From: Microbacterium sp. AK031
GTDB taxonomy: Bacteria; Actinomycetota; Actinomycetes; Actinomycetales; Microbacteriaceae
NCBI RefSeq assembly: GCF_024807145.1
Contig: NZ_JANUCA010000007.1
Coordinates: 124,001-188,000, forward strand
Reading direction: 5' to 3'
Length of the DNA: 64,000 nt
Both the position numbers and the translations under genes were made by a program. Numbering within the stretch: position 1 is the first letter of the stretch; each line of letters starts with the position of its first letter. Under the pieces are notes generated by a model that did no database searches, was not told the DNA's origin, and saw nothing but the letters and a program-made list of their open reading frames with translations. Of the stretch, positions 41,649-50,109 are shown one piece after another.

Positions 41649-42422
41649 ATGGTTACGGAAAAAGGTGCAAACCAGAGCGTCGAGAAGGCGATGGCAGTGC
41701 TGGAGACGTTCGCAGGCGGTGAGCCGATGCGTGTCAATGACGTTGCTCGGGCAGCGGGGATCGGGCAATCGACCGCGTCCCGACTGCTCGCGACTCTCGA
41801 GTCGGGCGGTTTCGTCGAGCGCGATGCGCAGACTTCGCTGTTCTTCCTCGGTTCAGAGCTGATGACTCTCGCCGGCGTTGCGATCAATCAGAGCAACGTG
41901 CACCGCGCTGGACGCCAGATCGCACAGAACCTCGCCGGGCAGCTCGGCCTCGGGGTCAACATCGCGCTGCTGCGCGGCGCCGAGCTTGTGTATCTCGCCA
42001 ACTTCGAGGGACCGCTGTCGCCGAAGTCCCACACTCTCATGGGCCAGCGGGTGCCTCTGCACGCAACGAGCATCGGCAAGTCCACGCTCATCGGCTCGAC
42101 CCGCGAAACGCGCCAACGGCTCATGCCGCATCTGACTGGATTCACGAACGCGACGATCACCTCGCACGACGCACTCGACCGGGAGGTCGCACTGATCTCG
42201 CGCCGCGGCTACGGCACCGAGGCGGAGGAGTTCGTTCTCGGCCGCGCCTCGGTCGCCGCGCCGATCCTCGACCAGTTCGGTAAGATCGTCGCCTCAATCT
42301 CGATCTCAGGACCGCTCACGACGATCGATCTCGCCTCGCGCGAAGCCGAGCTCGCGCGGATCGTGATCGAGACGGCTGATCGCATCAGTTCCGGCCTGGG
42401 TTACCACGGCCCGATGGCGTGA
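41649..42422 (+). CDS. IclR-family transcriptional regulator
   Basis: A 257-residue regulator with an N-terminal winged helix ('DVARAAGIGQSTASRLLATL') and a C-terminal IclR effector domain ('GQRVPLHATSIGKSTLIGST', 'AAPILDQFGKIVASISISGP'). It is divergent from the sugar ABC operon and most likely represses it until a sugar ligand binds. The stop lies 38 nt from the convergent dnaB stop. Confidence 0.9.
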   Translation: MVTEKGANQSVEKAMAVLETFAGGEPMRVNDVARAAGIGQSTASRLLATLESGGFVERDAQTSLFFLGSELMTLAGVAINQSNVHRAGRQIAQNLAGQLGLGVNIALLRGAELVYLANFEGPLSPKSHTLMGQRVPLHATSIGKSTLIGSTRETRQRLMPHLTGFTNATITSHDALDREVALISRRGYGTEAEEFVLGRASVAAPILDQFGKIVASISISGPLTTIDLASREAELARIVIETADRISSGLGYHGPMA

Positions 42423-42460
42423 TCTCACTCAAGCCGACGAGCGTGACCCACGGCTCATCA

Positions 42461-45031
42461 TCAGTTGAAGTCCCCGCCAGGAGCCATGTCCGCGAACCGC
42501 GAGTAGTGGCCCTGGAAGGCGACGTTGATCGTCGCGGTCGGGCCGTTACGGTGCTTGGCCACGATGAGGTCGGCCTCGCCGGGGCGGACGTCCTTGTCGT
42601 ACACGGAGTCGCGGTGCAGCAGTATCACCATGTCGGCATCCTGCTCGATCGAGCCCGACTCACGCAGGTCGCTGATCTGCGGCTTCTTGTCCTGACGAGC
42701 CTCAGACCCACGGTTCAGCTGCGACAGCGCGATGACCGGAACCTGCAGCTCCTTCGCCAGCAGTTTCAGCGCACGCGAGAACTCCGAGACTTCCTGCTGA
42801 CGTGACTCGACGCGCTTGCCGCTCGTCATCAGCTGCAGGTAGTCGATCACGACCATGCGCAGACCCGAGCGCTGCTTGAGGCGACGGCATTTCGCGCGGA
42901 TCTCGACCAGGGTCATGTTGGGGCTGTCGTCGATGTACAGCGGGGCGTCGTTGATGCGGCCACGAGTCGCAGCGACCGTGGTCCAGTCGCGCGGGTCGAG
43001 CGTTCCCTTGCGCATGTGCTGCAACGGGATCGCCCCTTCTGCGCTGAGCAGACGCATCGCGATCTCGCTCTTGCCCATCTCGAGCGAGAAGAAGATCGCG
43101 GGCTGGTTGTGACCGATCGCCGCGGCGCGTGCGAAGTCGAGCGCAAGCGTCGAGTTGTGTGTGGGGACCATCGACTCACCTGCGAGATACAGGTGCTCCG
43201 CATTGTCCACCTGGACACACCGCACCGGGACGCTCTCGATCGGTCGGATCGCCTTGACGTACCGGCGGCCGATCCGTGCCTCGCTCACCGGACGCTCCTG
43301 CGCATGCAACTGTCGCTTGCGCTCGAATCGGAAGACATCATCGACCGTTGAGAAGTTCAGGATGTAGCACGTCGAGGAGGCCTCGGTGCGGCCGTTGACT
43401 CGCTTCGTCGTCCGCCCGCACTTGTATCCGAGACTTACGATCAGCTCGTACACGGAGTCAGCCAGGCGCTTGTTCGTCACCGCGAACTGGCACGAACCCA
43501 CCCCGCGCACCACGGTGCCGTCGGTGTCCATCAGACCGGCGAGCAACGCACGGCGCTGAGCCGTCGAGGCGCGCAGATACATCGCAGGGATGTGCTTGTC
43601 GCGGAGAACTCCGATCCCACGCAGCAGCGCGGTGAACGACCCATGCTCGTGATAGCAGGCGGCGCAGCGCTGCGCTTCGCCGGAGAACGGCTCACCACAT
43701 TCGGGGCAGGACAGCCGCTCGGGATGGGCGCCCTTGTTCTTCGGGCCGCAGGTACGACCGCACGTACGCACATGCGGGTGCCGTGCGATGAACTCCGTGC
43801 CGCACACCTCGCACTCGCGCACGAGCGTGGTCCGCGCCGGCAGCTTGACGGCGTAGAGCATCGCCCCTCGAGACTCGACCCGCAGCCCCTCCTGCTCGAT
43901 GAATGAGGAGATCTCATCGGTCCCACTCGTCAGTCGCGCACCATCCGTGTGACCGTCACCGAGCCAGGCGCCCAGAGCGTACGGCGGGATCGGAAGTTCG
44001 GCATCGGCAGCGCACAACGGTGCCGCATTTGCGATCGAATGGTTGGCGCGTCGGTCCGCTCCGACCGTGAGCGTCTCGAGCATCTGCTCGGTGGTGACCG
44101 TCGCCGAGCCGCCCGCCGGCGACCGTCGCGTGGCACGGGTCTGGGTCACCCATTGATGCTCGGCGTCCGCGATGATCCGGGTTCCGTCCGAGAACTCCAC
44201 CTCATAGCAGGGACGCCCGGTCATGACCTCCGTGGCTGCCACGACACGCGTCGGACGACCGTGCGCATCGTAGAGCTCATCACCTACCTGCACGTCGCCC
44301 ATGGTGGTCCAGCCTGTCGGCGTGGGCAGTCGCGTGTCGAGCGCAAGCGCCTTGCCCATGGCCGGCCTCGCCGCCACCACGATCATCTGCCCGCCGTGCA
44401 GGCCGTTCGTGAGCTCATCGAGCTCCTTGAAGCCGGTCGGCACGCCCGTCATCGAGCCGTCGCGACCGCTGGCCGCCTCGATCTCTTCGAGCGCAGCATC
44501 CACGGCGACCGTCAGGGGGACGTAATCCTCCGCTGTCTCGGTGCCGGTGACGGCGTAGATCTCGGCTTGAGCGTTGTTGACGAGGTCGGTCGCATCGCCC
44601 TGCCCGTCGTACCCGAGCTGAACGATGCGCGTACCGGCGTCGACGAGGCGGCGCAGGATCGAACGCTCGGCTACGATGCCGGCGTAGTACCCGGCGTTCG
44701 CCGCGGTCGGGACGATCGAGGTCAGAGTGTGCAGGTAGTCGGCGCCGCCGGCGCGCCCCAGCTCGCCCGTCTTGATGAGCTCATCGGTGACGGCGACCAC
44801 GTCGGTGGGCTCGCCGTGCGAGTACAGCGAGAGGATGGCCTCGAAGATCAGTTCATGCTTGGGGATGTAGAAGTCGGCGCCCTTGAGAGTCTCGATGACA
44901 TCGGCCACAGCATCCTTCGACAGCAGCATGCCGCCCAGCGCACTCTGTTCGGCGAGGAGATCGTGCGGCGGCACACGCTCCGGCTTGCGCTGGCCTCCGA
45001 GTCGCTCCTCCGAGATGTCGGCAATCGACAC
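42461..45031 (-). CDS. dnaB: Replicative DNA helicase DnaB, intein-containing precursor
   Basis: An 856-residue precursor; after removal of a 399-residue intein the helicase has 457 residues, the normal DnaB size. Extein features: the N-terminal domain 'PPHDLLAEQSALGGMLLSKD', the Walker A 'ARPAMGK' interrupted exactly after GK and resumed as 'STLALDFARAA', the Walker B 'MVVIDYLQLMTS', and 'SDLRESGSIEQDADMVILLH'. It unwinds DNA at the fork. The GTG at 45031 is chosen because AAGGGAGC precedes it and DnaB homology starts there; the longer in-frame ATG start adds 34 unrelated basic residues. It is separated from rplI by two plus-strand surface-protein genes. Confidence 0.93.
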   Translation of the reverse strand: MSIADISEERLGGQRKPERVPPHDLLAEQSALGGMLLSKDAVADVIETLKGADFYIPKHELIFEAILSLYSHGEPTDVVAVTDELIKTGELGRAGGADYLHTLTSIVPTAANAGYYAGIVAERSILRRLVDAGTRIVQLGYDGQGDATDLVNNAQAEIYAVTGTETAEDYVPLTVAVDAALEEIEAASGRDGSMTGVPTGFKELDELTNGLHGGQMIVVAARPAMGKALALDTRLPTPTGWTTMGDVQVGDELYDAHGRPTRVVAATEVMTGRPCYEVEFSDGTRIIADAEHQWVTQTRATRRSPAGGSATVTTEQMLETLTVGADRRANHSIANAAPLCAADAELPIPPYALGAWLGDGHTDGARLTSGTDEISSFIEQEGLRVESRGAMLYAVKLPARTTLVRECEVCGTEFIARHPHVRTCGRTCGPKNKGAHPERLSCPECGEPFSGEAQRCAACYHEHGSFTALLRGIGVLRDKHIPAMYLRASTAQRRALLAGLMDTDGTVVRGVGSCQFAVTNKRLADSVYELIVSLGYKCGRTTKRVNGRTEASSTCYILNFSTVDDVFRFERKRQLHAQERPVSEARIGRRYVKAIRPIESVPVRCVQVDNAEHLYLAGESMVPTHNSTLALDFARAAAIGHNQPAIFFSLEMGKSEIAMRLLSAEGAIPLQHMRKGTLDPRDWTTVAATRGRINDAPLYIDDSPNMTLVEIRAKCRRLKQRSGLRMVVIDYLQLMTSGKRVESRQQEVSEFSRALKLLAKELQVPVIALSQLNRGSEARQDKKPQISDLRESGSIEQDADMVILLHRDSVYDKDVRPGEADLIVAKHRNGPTATINVAFQGHYSRFADMAPGGDFN
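43154..44350 (-). other. Class 3 intein with LAGLIDADG endonuclease inside DnaB
   Basis: Codons 228-626 of dnaB encode a 399-residue intein inserted in the P-loop. Its first residue is Ala, not Cys or Ser ('ALALDTRLPTPTGWT'), and it ends 'MVPTHN' before Ser+1. The class 3 W-C-T set is present: Trp67 in 'EHQWVT', Cys378 in 'VRCVQVD' (block F position 4) and Thr397 in 'VPTHN'. LAGLIDADG blocks are 'ALGAWLGDGHTD' and 'LLAGLMDTDGTV'. Between them a Cys-rich insert (CxxC, CxxxC, CxxC, CxxC) looks like two zinc ribbons. Confidence 0.88.
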
Positions 45032-45196
45032 GTTGCTCCCTTCGGTGCGCTTGTGGCTGGTGAGGCGTGGAGACCGAGTCCCGAGCGCCATACGACTACG
45101 GAGTGCTTCGCGGTCGTATTTTGAGCGAACCACGCACCACCGACATCTCGTCGCTCGTCCACGTTAGAAGCGCGTCACTCCGACTGCAATACAGCC

Positions 45197-45339
45197 TGTG
45201 GATAACTCTGTGGAGAGTGTGCGGAGAACTTCGCGGTGTCTGTGCAGAACCGATGTGGATAACCCTGTGATGCACAACGAATGAGCACTGGTTTATTGGC
45301 TTTGAGCTGGTCTTTACCGGTTCCCCAGCCTGTGGATGA
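45197..45339. promoter_or_regulatory. Three DnaA boxes upstream of dnaB
   Basis: TGTGGATAA occurs at 45197-45205 and 45254-45262 and TGTGGATGA at 45331-45339, all in one orientation (TTATCCACA on the dnaB strand). They lie in the 528-nt gene-free stretch 45032-45559, which also contains an AT-rich segment (about 45280-45320). No other gene is seen in it. The boxes may bring DnaA control to dnaB or bind DnaA as an accessory site. Confidence 0.7.
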
Positions 45340-45559
45340 GAATCTGTTTAAACGCACCGTTGAAGGTTGCGGCCGGGAGCGGCGCATGTGTACAACCTGG
45401 GGAGAAGTCAACCCCGGATATTCTCGGGCGCGTCTGCCTTCGTGTTGCTGACGAACGCGCTGGTCACGAGTCAATAACCCTGGACAGCCGCGTGCCGCCG
45501 GAGTATGTTCAAGCGCACGACGCACCCCGCGCCGCGAAGCAGGCCACTGGGAGAGGGGG

Positions 45560-46558
45560 ATGAACGTGACCGTCGCCGTGTCCAGTCGGATACCGAGCGG
45601 AGTCGCGCTCGGCGCCCTCGGCGTGCTCGCATGGGTCACGCTCAGCATTCTCACCGGCGGCGATGCTGCGCATGGGGACGACGAGTCCGAATCGCCCCCG
45701 GGTCTGGTCACCTCCGTCGTCGATTCGACTCTTCAGTCGGCCACAGATCCGGTGGTCGCAGAGGTGACCCAGCCTGCGGTGAGCGACGCGGTCGTCCCGA
45801 TCGTGCAGACGGTGATCGCTCCCGTCGTGCATGTCTCACCGCCCGTCGGTGACCTCGCAGCGGTCGCGTCCGACACCGTAACCGACGTCGTGGTCGACCC
45901 CGTCACCGATCAGTTGAGCGATTCGCCCGTCTCGCACGCCATCGCTCCCCTGGTGAACACAGTCGCCGATGTTCCTGTCGTCGGCGAACTGCTCGACGAT
46001 ACCGGCGCCACCGAGGCCGTGATCGACCTCGCCGACGCCGTCGACGCGACGACCGGCCGGATCGCAGAGACTCTCGACACCGCTGTGTCGCCCGTGACCG
46101 AGGCCCTGCACCCGGCACCATCTCCCGCCGCTCCTGATCAGTCGACTCCAGGTCAGAACGCCCCCGCCGCTTCACCCGTCGGAACGGAGCCGGTGGTGCT
46201 GCCGATCATGGATCCGTCCATCGAAGCGTCTCCGGCGCCGTCAACGCTCACGCCGCACCCGTATGCGGATCGCCTCCTCGACGAGTTCCGCGAAGCCGGC
46301 CATGGCACGTCGGCGCCCGCGACGATGGCAGGTGCGCGACCGCTCTCCGCGCCGCCTGGAGACGGGGCGCATGGGCCGCCGGGGCCCCCTGCCACCTCCT
46401 CGTCTGCCGCTGCCGGCAGCAGCACTGGCCTCTCAGCCGGCGCGCACGTCGAAAGCACCGAACGCGACGCGCTTCGCGCGTGGAAACAGACCCGAACCGC
46501 ATCGGACGACGATCTTCCATCGTCCCCTCCCGCCGGCACCGACAACTCTCCTGACTGA
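45560..46558 (+). CDS. Exported Ala/Val/Asp/Pro-rich protein of unknown function
   Basis: A 332-residue protein. A hydrophobic segment (about 13-33, 'GVALGALGVLAWVTLSILTG') acts as signal or anchor. The next 150 residues are an irregular Val/Asp/Thr repeat of the form 'VVDSTLQSATDPVVAEVTQP' and 'PVTDQLSDSPVSHAIAPLVN', followed by a Pro/Ser-rich disordered tail. A strong GAGAGGGGG precedes the ATG. No enzyme motif is seen. It lies 102 nt before the chaplin-like gene on the same strand and may be cotranscribed with it as part of a surface system. Confidence 0.65.
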   Translation: MNVTVAVSSRIPSGVALGALGVLAWVTLSILTGGDAAHGDDESESPPGLVTSVVDSTLQSATDPVVAEVTQPAVSDAVVPIVQTVIAPVVHVSPPVGDLAAVASDTVTDVVVDPVTDQLSDSPVSHAIAPLVNTVADVPVVGELLDDTGATEAVIDLADAVDATTGRIAETLDTAVSPVTEALHPAPSPAAPDQSTPGQNAPAASPVGTEPVVLPIMDPSIEASPAPSTLTPHPYADRLLDEFREAGHGTSAPATMAGARPLSAPPGDGAHGPPGPPATSSSAAAGSSTGLSAGAHVESTERDALRAWKQTRTASDDDLPSSPPAGTDNSPD

Positions 46559-46660
46559 ACGGGGTCATGTCATCCCTCGCGGATGACAGACGCAGTGCTG
46601 CGCGCACATCGATCGCGCGCAATCATTCGACCCTTTATCTCAGTCAGGAGCTGAATCATC

Positions 46661-48082
46661 ATGCGAACCATCATCACGCGCGCCCTCTGGGGCGTGCTGG
46701 TAGCCGGCGGGATCACCCTGCTCGGCGCCACCGCCGCGAACGCGGCAGAAACCGACGGAGAGGACGGCATCCTCTCCGGATCCCAGGCGGTCATTTCCGT
46801 CTCGGTGCCGGTGAACGTCGCCGGCAACGCCGTCTCCGTTCTCGGCACCTCCACCGTGGATGCACCGGCACCGGCACCCGAGCCCGAGCCGGCGCCGGCC
46901 CCAGAGCCGGCAGCGGCGGTCACGACGAGCGGCGCAGAGGGCATCGCGTCCGGCACTCAGGCCATCGTCGCCGTCGACGCTCCGGTGACGATCCAAGACA
47001 ATGCGGTGAGCGTCCTCGGCTCATCCTCAATCGACACCCCTGCCGCCGATTCCCAGAGCGGCGATCCCCAGTCGCCGCCGAGTGCGGCTCCCCAGACCGA
47101 TGCTCCGGAGGCAGGGGTGCCTTCCACCACCACATCGGGTGACGATTCGATCCTCGGCGGCACGCAGGCGCTGGTTCCAGTGGACGCGCCCGTCACGATC
47201 GTGGGAAACAGCATCTCAGTGCTCGGCGGCAGCGATGTCGGCCCGGCGACGTCGGCGGAACCCGGCGCGTCGGCAGACGAATCGTCGATGCCGACCGCGC
47301 CGGATGCCGTCACCGACGGGTCCGACTCGATCGCCGGCGGGACACAGGTGATCGCACCGGTCACCGCTCCGATCACTGTGACCGGCAATGCGGTCAGCGT
47401 GCTCGGCACCAGCGACGTGAGCGCGGCACCGCCGGCGTCTTCCGGGGCTGCGGCATCCGGATCACCTGGGACGGCAGAGACATCGGGCGAGTCGTCGATC
47501 CTGGGCGGCAGCCAGGTGGTCGCACCGGTCGTCGCGCCGATCTCGGTCGTGGGCAACGCCATCAGCGTGGCGGGGAAGAGTACCGTCACCGGAGATGGGG
47601 CAGCTGCCCCGACCGGCGTACCGGCGGGAGGTGACATCCTCACCTCGGGGCACGGCTCAGTGCTCGGCGGCACGCAGATCGTGGCGCCGATCAGCATCCC
47701 TCTCACGATCGGAGGGAACGCGATCTCGGTGATCGGGACGAGCACAGTCACCGATCCGGGACCGGGGACGACACCGACGGACCCGGGGACGGATCCAGGG
47801 ACTGACCCGGGCACCGACCCCGGAACGGACCCAGGGACTGACCCCGGAACGGACCCAGGGACTGACCCGGGAACGGACCCCGGAACGGACGCCGGAACCG
47901 ACCCCGGGACAGATCCGGGCATGACGCCGAACACCACTCCGAGCGCTCACGGCTCGACGGTCGCCGCATCCGGTGAACGACTCGCCACGACGGGAGGTGA
48001 TGACGCCCGCTGGCCCGCTGCCGTGGCCGTTCTGCTGATGCTGCTCGGCGCAGGGCTTGCGCTCCGCCGGCGCATGGCCTGA
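46661..48082 (+). CDS. Wall-anchored protein with six chaplin-like repeats
   Basis: A 473-residue surface protein. After a signal peptide (about 1-29) come six units of about 33 residues starting near 36, 93, 162, 222, 278 and 332, for example 'GGTQVIAPVTAPITVTGNAV' and 'GGTQIVAPISIPLTIGGNAI'. The pattern G-x-Q-V/I-x-V/A-P-x-x-x-P-x-x-V-x-G-N-x-x-S-V is that of chaplin domains, but the chaplin cysteines are missing. A (DPGT)n spacer and 'RLATTGGDDARW' with a hydrophobic segment and 'LRRRMA' give a LAxTG sortase signal. It may form an amyloid-like or hydrophobic surface layer, as long chaplins do in Streptomyces; this is inferred. Confidence 0.75.
   Translation: MRTIITRALWGVLVAGGITLLGATAANAAETDGEDGILSGSQAVISVSVPVNVAGNAVSVLGTSTVDAPAPAPEPEPAPAPEPAAAVTTSGAEGIASGTQAIVAVDAPVTIQDNAVSVLGSSSIDTPAADSQSGDPQSPPSAAPQTDAPEAGVPSTTTSGDDSILGGTQALVPVDAPVTIVGNSISVLGGSDVGPATSAEPGASADESSMPTAPDAVTDGSDSIAGGTQVIAPVTAPITVTGNAVSVLGTSDVSAAPPASSGAAASGSPGTAETSGESSILGGSQVVAPVVAPISVVGNAISVAGKSTVTGDGAAAPTGVPAGGDILTSGHGSVLGGTQIVAPISIPLTIGGNAISVIGTSTVTDPGPGTTPTDPGTDPGTDPGTDPGTDPGTDPGTDPGTDPGTDPGTDAGTDPGTDPGMTPNTTPSAHGSTVAASGERLATTGGDDARWPAAVAVLLMLLGAGLALRRRMA
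47780..47923 (+). repeat. Tandem 12-bp repeat encoding (DPGT)n
   Basis: Twelve successive 12-nt units encode DPGT (nine exact copies, then DAGT, DPGT and DPGM). The units vary at third codon positions. It is a flexible wall-spanning spacer and a site prone to length change by slippage. Confidence 0.85.
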
Positions 48083-48202
48083 TCACCACACGCCCTACGG
48101 CGATGCCATCGCACGTCCGGCGGGTCGGCGGCCTCGGGAGGAGCCGTCGATCCGCCGGCGCGCGGCTTCGTTCAGCATCCGCTCGATCGTCCACATCGCG
48201 CA

Positions 48203-48236
48203 GAACGCCCCCTGTCCCGAAGGGCAGAGGGCGTTC
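48203..48236 (-). terminator. Terminator of the rpsF-ssb-rpsR-rplI operon
   Basis: GAACGCCC (48203-48210) pairs with GGGCGTTC (48229-48236), and the stem continues inward with small defects to CCC-GAA-GGG (48216-48224). It lies 16 nt past the rplI stop and could also stop the plus-strand surface-gene transcript. Nothing else is seen in 48083-48202. Confidence 0.7.
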
Positions 48237-48251
48237 GAGAGGTGCTGCGGA

Positions 48252-48704
48252 CTACTTGGCCGCGACGACCTGAAGGGTGATGACGGCGACGACGTCTTCG
48301 TGCAGACGCACAGTCGCCTCGTGGTCACCGGTCGACTTGATCGGCGAGGTGATGGTCACCTTGCGCTTGTCGATCGTGCCGAGGCCGGCAGCCTCGACAG
48401 CGTTCGCGACGTGCTCGGTCTTGACCGATCCGAACAGACGTCCGGCGCCGCCGGCCTTGACGGCCAGACGGACCTTCGTGTCCTCGATCTTGTCCTTGAG
48501 CGCCACAGCCTCGTCGCGATCGTGGATCGCGCGCGACTTGCGTGCGGCCTGGATCGACTCGACCTGCTTTGCGCCGCCGCGGGTCCACGCCGTAGCGAGG
48601 CCCTGGGGGATGAGGTAGTTGCGGGCGTACCCGTTCTTGACCTCGATAACGTCACCGGCGCTTCCGAGCCCGGCGACCTCATTCGTGAGAATCAGCTTTG
48701 CCAT
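48252..48704 (-). CDS. rplI: 50S ribosomal protein L9
   Basis: A 150-residue L9. The N-terminal domain '[20 protein letters not shown]' and '[20 protein letters not shown]' is diagnostic, followed by the long helix and a C-terminal domain starting '[20 protein letters not shown]'. It binds 23S rRNA domain V. Last gene of the rpsF-ssb-rpsR-rplI operon, 11 nt after rpsR. Confidence 0.97.
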   Translation of the reverse strand: MAKLILTNEVAGLGSAGDVIEVKNGYARNYLIPQGLATAWTRGGAKQVESIQAARKSRAIHDRDEAVALKDKIEDTKVRLAVKAGGAGRLFGSVKTEHVANAVEAAGLGTIDKRKVTITSPIKSTGDHEATVRLHEDVVAVITLQVVAAK

Positions 48705-48715
48705 ATCGATACCCC

Positions 48716-48970
48716 TTAGCGGCCAGCGCCGGCGTAAGGCAGGAGCGCCATCTCGCGTGCGTTTTTGATCGCAGTGGCGATCAGACGCTGCTCCTGCACC
48801 GAGACACCGGTGATACGACGGGCGCGGATCTTGCCGCGCTCCGAGACGAACTTGCGAAGGGTTGCGACATCCTTGTAATCGATGACGCCGACCCGGATCG
48901 ACTTCGCGGGAGCGGTGGGCTTGCCACCCTTCCGCGGCTTGCGGCGGTCGCCGCTCGACTTTCCAGCCAT
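48716..48970 (-). CDS. rpsR: 30S ribosomal protein S18
   Basis: An 84-residue S18: '[20 protein letters not shown]' and '[20 protein letters not shown]' are the family core. The N-terminus '[17 protein letters not shown]' is basic. There are no zinc-binding Cys residues, so this is the zinc-free form. Actinobacteria often hold two S18 paralogues; the copy beside ssb is the usual housekeeping one. Confidence 0.96.
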   Translation of the reverse strand: MAGKSSGDRRKPRKGGKPTAPAKSIRVGVIDYKDVATLRKFVSERGKIRARRITGVSVQEQRLIATAIKNAREMALLPYAGAGR

Positions 48971-49031
48971 GGTTATTCCTTATTGATGAGCGGATGCCGT
49001 GCCTCTTGCGAGACTCGGATCCAGAAGTTGT

Positions 49032-49538
49032 TCAGAATGGGGTGTCGTCGCCGAAGCTGCCCGGAGTGCTCCAGGCATCTGCGCTGGTTGAAGAACCGGG
49101 GGTTGACCACGGCTCCTCCGACACCTGCTGCTGCTGCTGCGCGGGACGCTGTCCACCGCCACCGGCTCCGCCGGAAGCGGCACGGGTGACCTGTGCCGTC
49201 GCGTATCGCAGCGAAGGGCCGATCTCGTCGACCTCGAGCTCGATGGCCGTGCGGTTGTTACCCTCACGGTCCTGGTAGGAGCGCTGACGAAGACGGCCCT
49301 GCGCGACAACACGCATGCCCTTCGTCAGTGACCCAGCCACGTGCTCGGCGAACTCGCGCCACACGGACGCACGGAGGAACAGCGCATCGCCGTCCTTCCA
49401 CTCGTTCGCCTGACGGTCGAAGGTTCGCGGCGTCGATGCGATGGTGAAGTTCGCCACCGGCAGCCCGTTCTGCGTGTAACGCAGCTCGGGGTCGGCCGTG
49501 AGGTTGCCCACCACGGTGATGACGGTTTCGCCGGCCAT
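49032..49538 (-). CDS. ssb: Single-stranded DNA-binding protein
   Basis: A 168-residue SSB. The OB fold opens with '[20 protein letters not shown]' and continues '[20 protein letters not shown]'. The C-terminal region is Gly/Gln-rich and ends in 'GSFGDDTPF', close to the acidic DDxPF tip that recruits partner proteins. Second gene of the ribosomal/ssb operon, 5 nt after rpsF. Confidence 0.96.
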   Translation of the reverse strand: MAGETVITVVGNLTADPELRYTQNGLPVANFTIASTPRTFDRQANEWKDGDALFLRASVWREFAEHVAGSLTKGMRVVAQGRLRQRSYQDREGNNRTAIELEVDEIGPSLRYATAQVTRAASGGAGGGGQRPAQQQQQVSEEPWSTPGSSTSADAWSTPGSFGDDTPF

Positions 49539-49543
49539 GAGCC

Positions 49544-49912
49544 TTAGGCCTTCGCTGCCTTGGCAGCCTTGCGAGCTGCCTTCTCCTCGGAGCGCTTGGC
49601 TTCGAAAGCGACCATCGCCTGAGCTTCTTCAGAACGAAGAACCTTGGTGCGCATGATCTGCTCGTTCAGGCCCAGCTGACGGTCGAGCTCCTTGGTGGCA
49701 TCGCTCGTCGCGGTGAAGTTGACGACGGCGTAGATGCCCTCGTTCTTCTTCTGGATCTCGTATGCAAGACGGCGCTTGCCCCAGATGTCGACCTTGTCAA
49801 TCGAGCCACCATCGTTGGTGATGACCTTCAGGAACTTGTCGAGCGTAGGGGCGACCTGGCGCTCGTCGATCTCGGGGGTCAGAATGACCATGAGTTCGTA
49901 CTGGTGCGTCAC
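49544..49912 (-). CDS. rpsF: 30S ribosomal protein S6
   Basis: A 122-residue S6: '[20 protein letters not shown]' and '[20 protein letters not shown]' identify it. The C-terminal tail '[16 protein letters not shown]' is a basic extension common in actinobacteria. The start is a GTG at 49912 behind a strong GAAGGAGG. First gene of the operon. Confidence 0.96.
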   Translation of the reverse strand: MTHQYELMVILTPEIDERQVAPTLDKFLKVITNDGGSIDKVDIWGKRRLAYEIQKKNEGIYAVVNFTATSDATKELDRQLGLNEQIMRTKVLRSEEAQAMVAFEAKRSEEKAARKAAKAAKA

Positions 49913-50109
49913 TTACCCACCTCCTTCGGACTAGAACGGCTTCCGGGCATTTCCCGAAAGCAGGAGGGTGTGTGCACGTGCCCGCCCATGCGCGCAGGAT
50001 GCACGCAGAAGACAGACAACCTGGACAGTCTAGCGGAGTTCCGGGCGTGTCGCGAACGGCATCAGTCGACCGATCCCCGCGGCACGATCCGGCAGGTACC
50101 GTGGACGCC
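49913..50109. promoter_or_regulatory. Divergent promoter region of rpsF and a hypothetical gene
   Basis: On the minus strand TAGACT (50032-50027) is a likely -10 for rpsF, giving a leader of over 100 nt in which L-protein autoregulation is possible. On the plus strand TACCGT (50097-50102) lies 7 nt before the ATG at 50110, indicating a leaderless transcript. Confidence 0.45.

Noticed and set aside
42461-45133. DnaB start at the upstream ATG (45133)
   Set aside because: It would add 34 basic residues not found in DnaB, while the GTG at 45031 has a good RBS and begins the conserved sequence.
45134-45559. Chromosomal origin oriC
   Set aside because: Only three DnaA boxes and no dnaA/dnaN nearby in the window, so an origin is not supported.
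47780-47923. Short tandem repeats as a CRISPR array
   Set aside because: The 12-nt units have no spacers and encode DPGT in frame within a surface protein.
48095-48200. Small minus-strand ORF downstream of rplI
   Set aside because: Arg-rich, lies past the operon terminator and has no start signal.
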